From Panagrolaimus kolymaensis (Eukaryota; Nematoda; Chromadorea; Rhabditida; Panagrolaimidae): a stretch of 64,000 nucleotides of DNA. Location: contig JAJQJQ010000024.1 in NCBI GenBank assembly GCA_028622995.1, positions 2,604,001-2,668,000 of the forward strand. Direction: 5' to 3'. The notes beneath the pieces are model-generated. The model saw only the letters and a list, made by a program, of their open reading frames with translations, was not told the DNA's origin and did no database searches. Each line of letters begins with the position of its first letter. Position 1 is the first letter of the stretch. This document shows positions 63,426-64,000 of this stretch, in pieces. Position numbers and translations under genes: made by a program.

Positions 63426-64000
63426 CTATAAAAAAAACTGGACATTGTCATCCTTGATTAATTCTGAATAATTTATTCAATTTTTTTTAACTGTAAGTTG
63501 AGGGATTTAATTTTGATAATATGTAAATCAGAAAACCAGAATTATAAAAACTGTCACCAGGGAAATTAGAGGGAATAGAAGAATTTTTAAAGATAAAGCA
63601 CATTTTTTCTTTATAACTAAAGCCTCATTTTTTGGAGGCGAAATAAAAAAACTTAAAAATCAAGGGAAAATTTAAATAATAATAAAAACTGAAGCTTGAT
63701 TATTTTTCGGATTATTTTAGTTTTTTTGTTGCTTAAACTTTTTGAAATTAAGTTTGCAATTGTAAATAAAAAGCCAAAATATTTAACTGAATTCTTGAAA
63801 AACAAAAATAAATGAAATTTATCAACCTTAAACTTATAATCTTTATTTTGAGTAAATAAAAACAAAAAACTTTAAAGTCAAAATTTTTTTATTGGTTCTA
63901 AAAACTGCAAATTGAATTATGTGAGGCATTTTAATTAACTGTTGACTAATTAAAGGTAGCCATTTAAACTCTTGGGTTATAAATAATGAATTACCAACAA
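63426..64000 (-). other. Partial intron of the GPCR gene at the right edge
   Basis: Sequence upstream of the TM5 exon up to the window edge. AACTG units continue (about 63437, 63489, 63549, 63688, 63784, 63902, 63937). The exon encoding TM1-4 is not within the window. Confidence 0.55.

Larger units (their letters stand above)
59318..64000 (+). repeat. AACTG-unit island 4 (introns of the GPCR gene)
   Basis: All three visible GPCR introns (59562-60038, 60523-62967, 63426-64000) carry the unit, again with AACTG on the plus strand, antisense to the host gene. Here many A/T runs before the motif have the form TTTTTATAACTG or AAATTTAACTG rather than the A-rich run common in island 1. The short exons interrupt the pattern and the unit does not occur in the coding parts. 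Confidence 0.7.

Noticed and set aside
1..64000. C. elegans-type piRNA upstream motif (CTGTTTCA about 40 nt before a T)
   Set aside because: In the AACTG units inspected I did not see this motif at a fixed upstream distance on either strand, so the units are not called as canonical 21U-RNA genes.
1..64000. tRNA or rRNA genes
   Set aside because: No GGTTCGANTCC-like B box with a matching A box, and no conserved rRNA words, were seen on either strand.

Overview
The window looks like AT-rich eukaryotic nuclear DNA, most likely from a nematode. Introns within gene-dense stretches are mostly about 50-60 bp with T-rich ...TTTCAG acceptors. Acceptors sit 0-2 bases before some start codons, as in trans-spliced genes. 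There are two single-domain ShK-type secreted proteins, an ERI-1-type exonuclease and an FMRFamide-receptor-like GPCR. No bacterial, viral or organellar genes, rRNA, tRNA or CRISPR were seen. The species cannot be named from sequence alone. Gene models were assembled by hand from splice consensus and phase, so most coordinates should be good to within a few bases.

Layout: (1) 1-18.2 kb holds the 5' part of a long minus-strand gene for a low-complexity, poly-Q protein, with six exons visible and introns of many kb. One intron contains a ~1.08 kb near-perfect palindrome. (2) 24.99-27.35 kb, plus strand: a nine-exon gene whose phases join an ALIX-type BRO1 domain in frame to an ataxin-3-type Josephin deubiquitinase domain. 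(3) 28.8-34.5 kb, minus strand: a compact run of a small unrecognised ORF, a GYF-domain protein, a CCDC97 homologue and an ERI-1-family DEDDh exonuclease. (4) 34.5-50.8 kb: no convincing genes; it holds motif islands, a TA-flanked transposon-like element and a TTAA-flanked MITE. (5) 50.8-58.3 kb, minus strand: a type II membrane glycoprotein (possibly Na,K-ATPase beta-like), two ShK genes with a second MITE copy between them, a doubtful ORF, and an unrecognised protein with repeated LxxLF motifs. (6) 59.4-64 kb, minus strand: the 3' part of a neuropeptide-type GPCR ending in a class I PDZ ligand.

The most unusual large-scale signal is a dispersed unit repeated by eye several hundred times: an A/T run, then AACTG, then roughly 20-25 bases of mixed composition, then another A/T run. 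It is almost always on the plus strand. It fills 1-23.8, 36.9-40.2, 42.7-49.8 and 59.3-64 kb (long introns and flanks of the two long-intron genes, plus gene-poor DNA) and is nearly absent from the compact gene clusters. It resembles a dense field of tiny transcription units or small-RNA loci, but it lacks an evident upstream copy of the C. elegans piRNA motif and may be undescribed.

The other leading finding is the BRO1-Josephin fusion, which would put an ESCRT-III adaptor and a deubiquitinase on one chain. In yeast the equivalent pairing is made by two proteins, Bro1 and Doa4.
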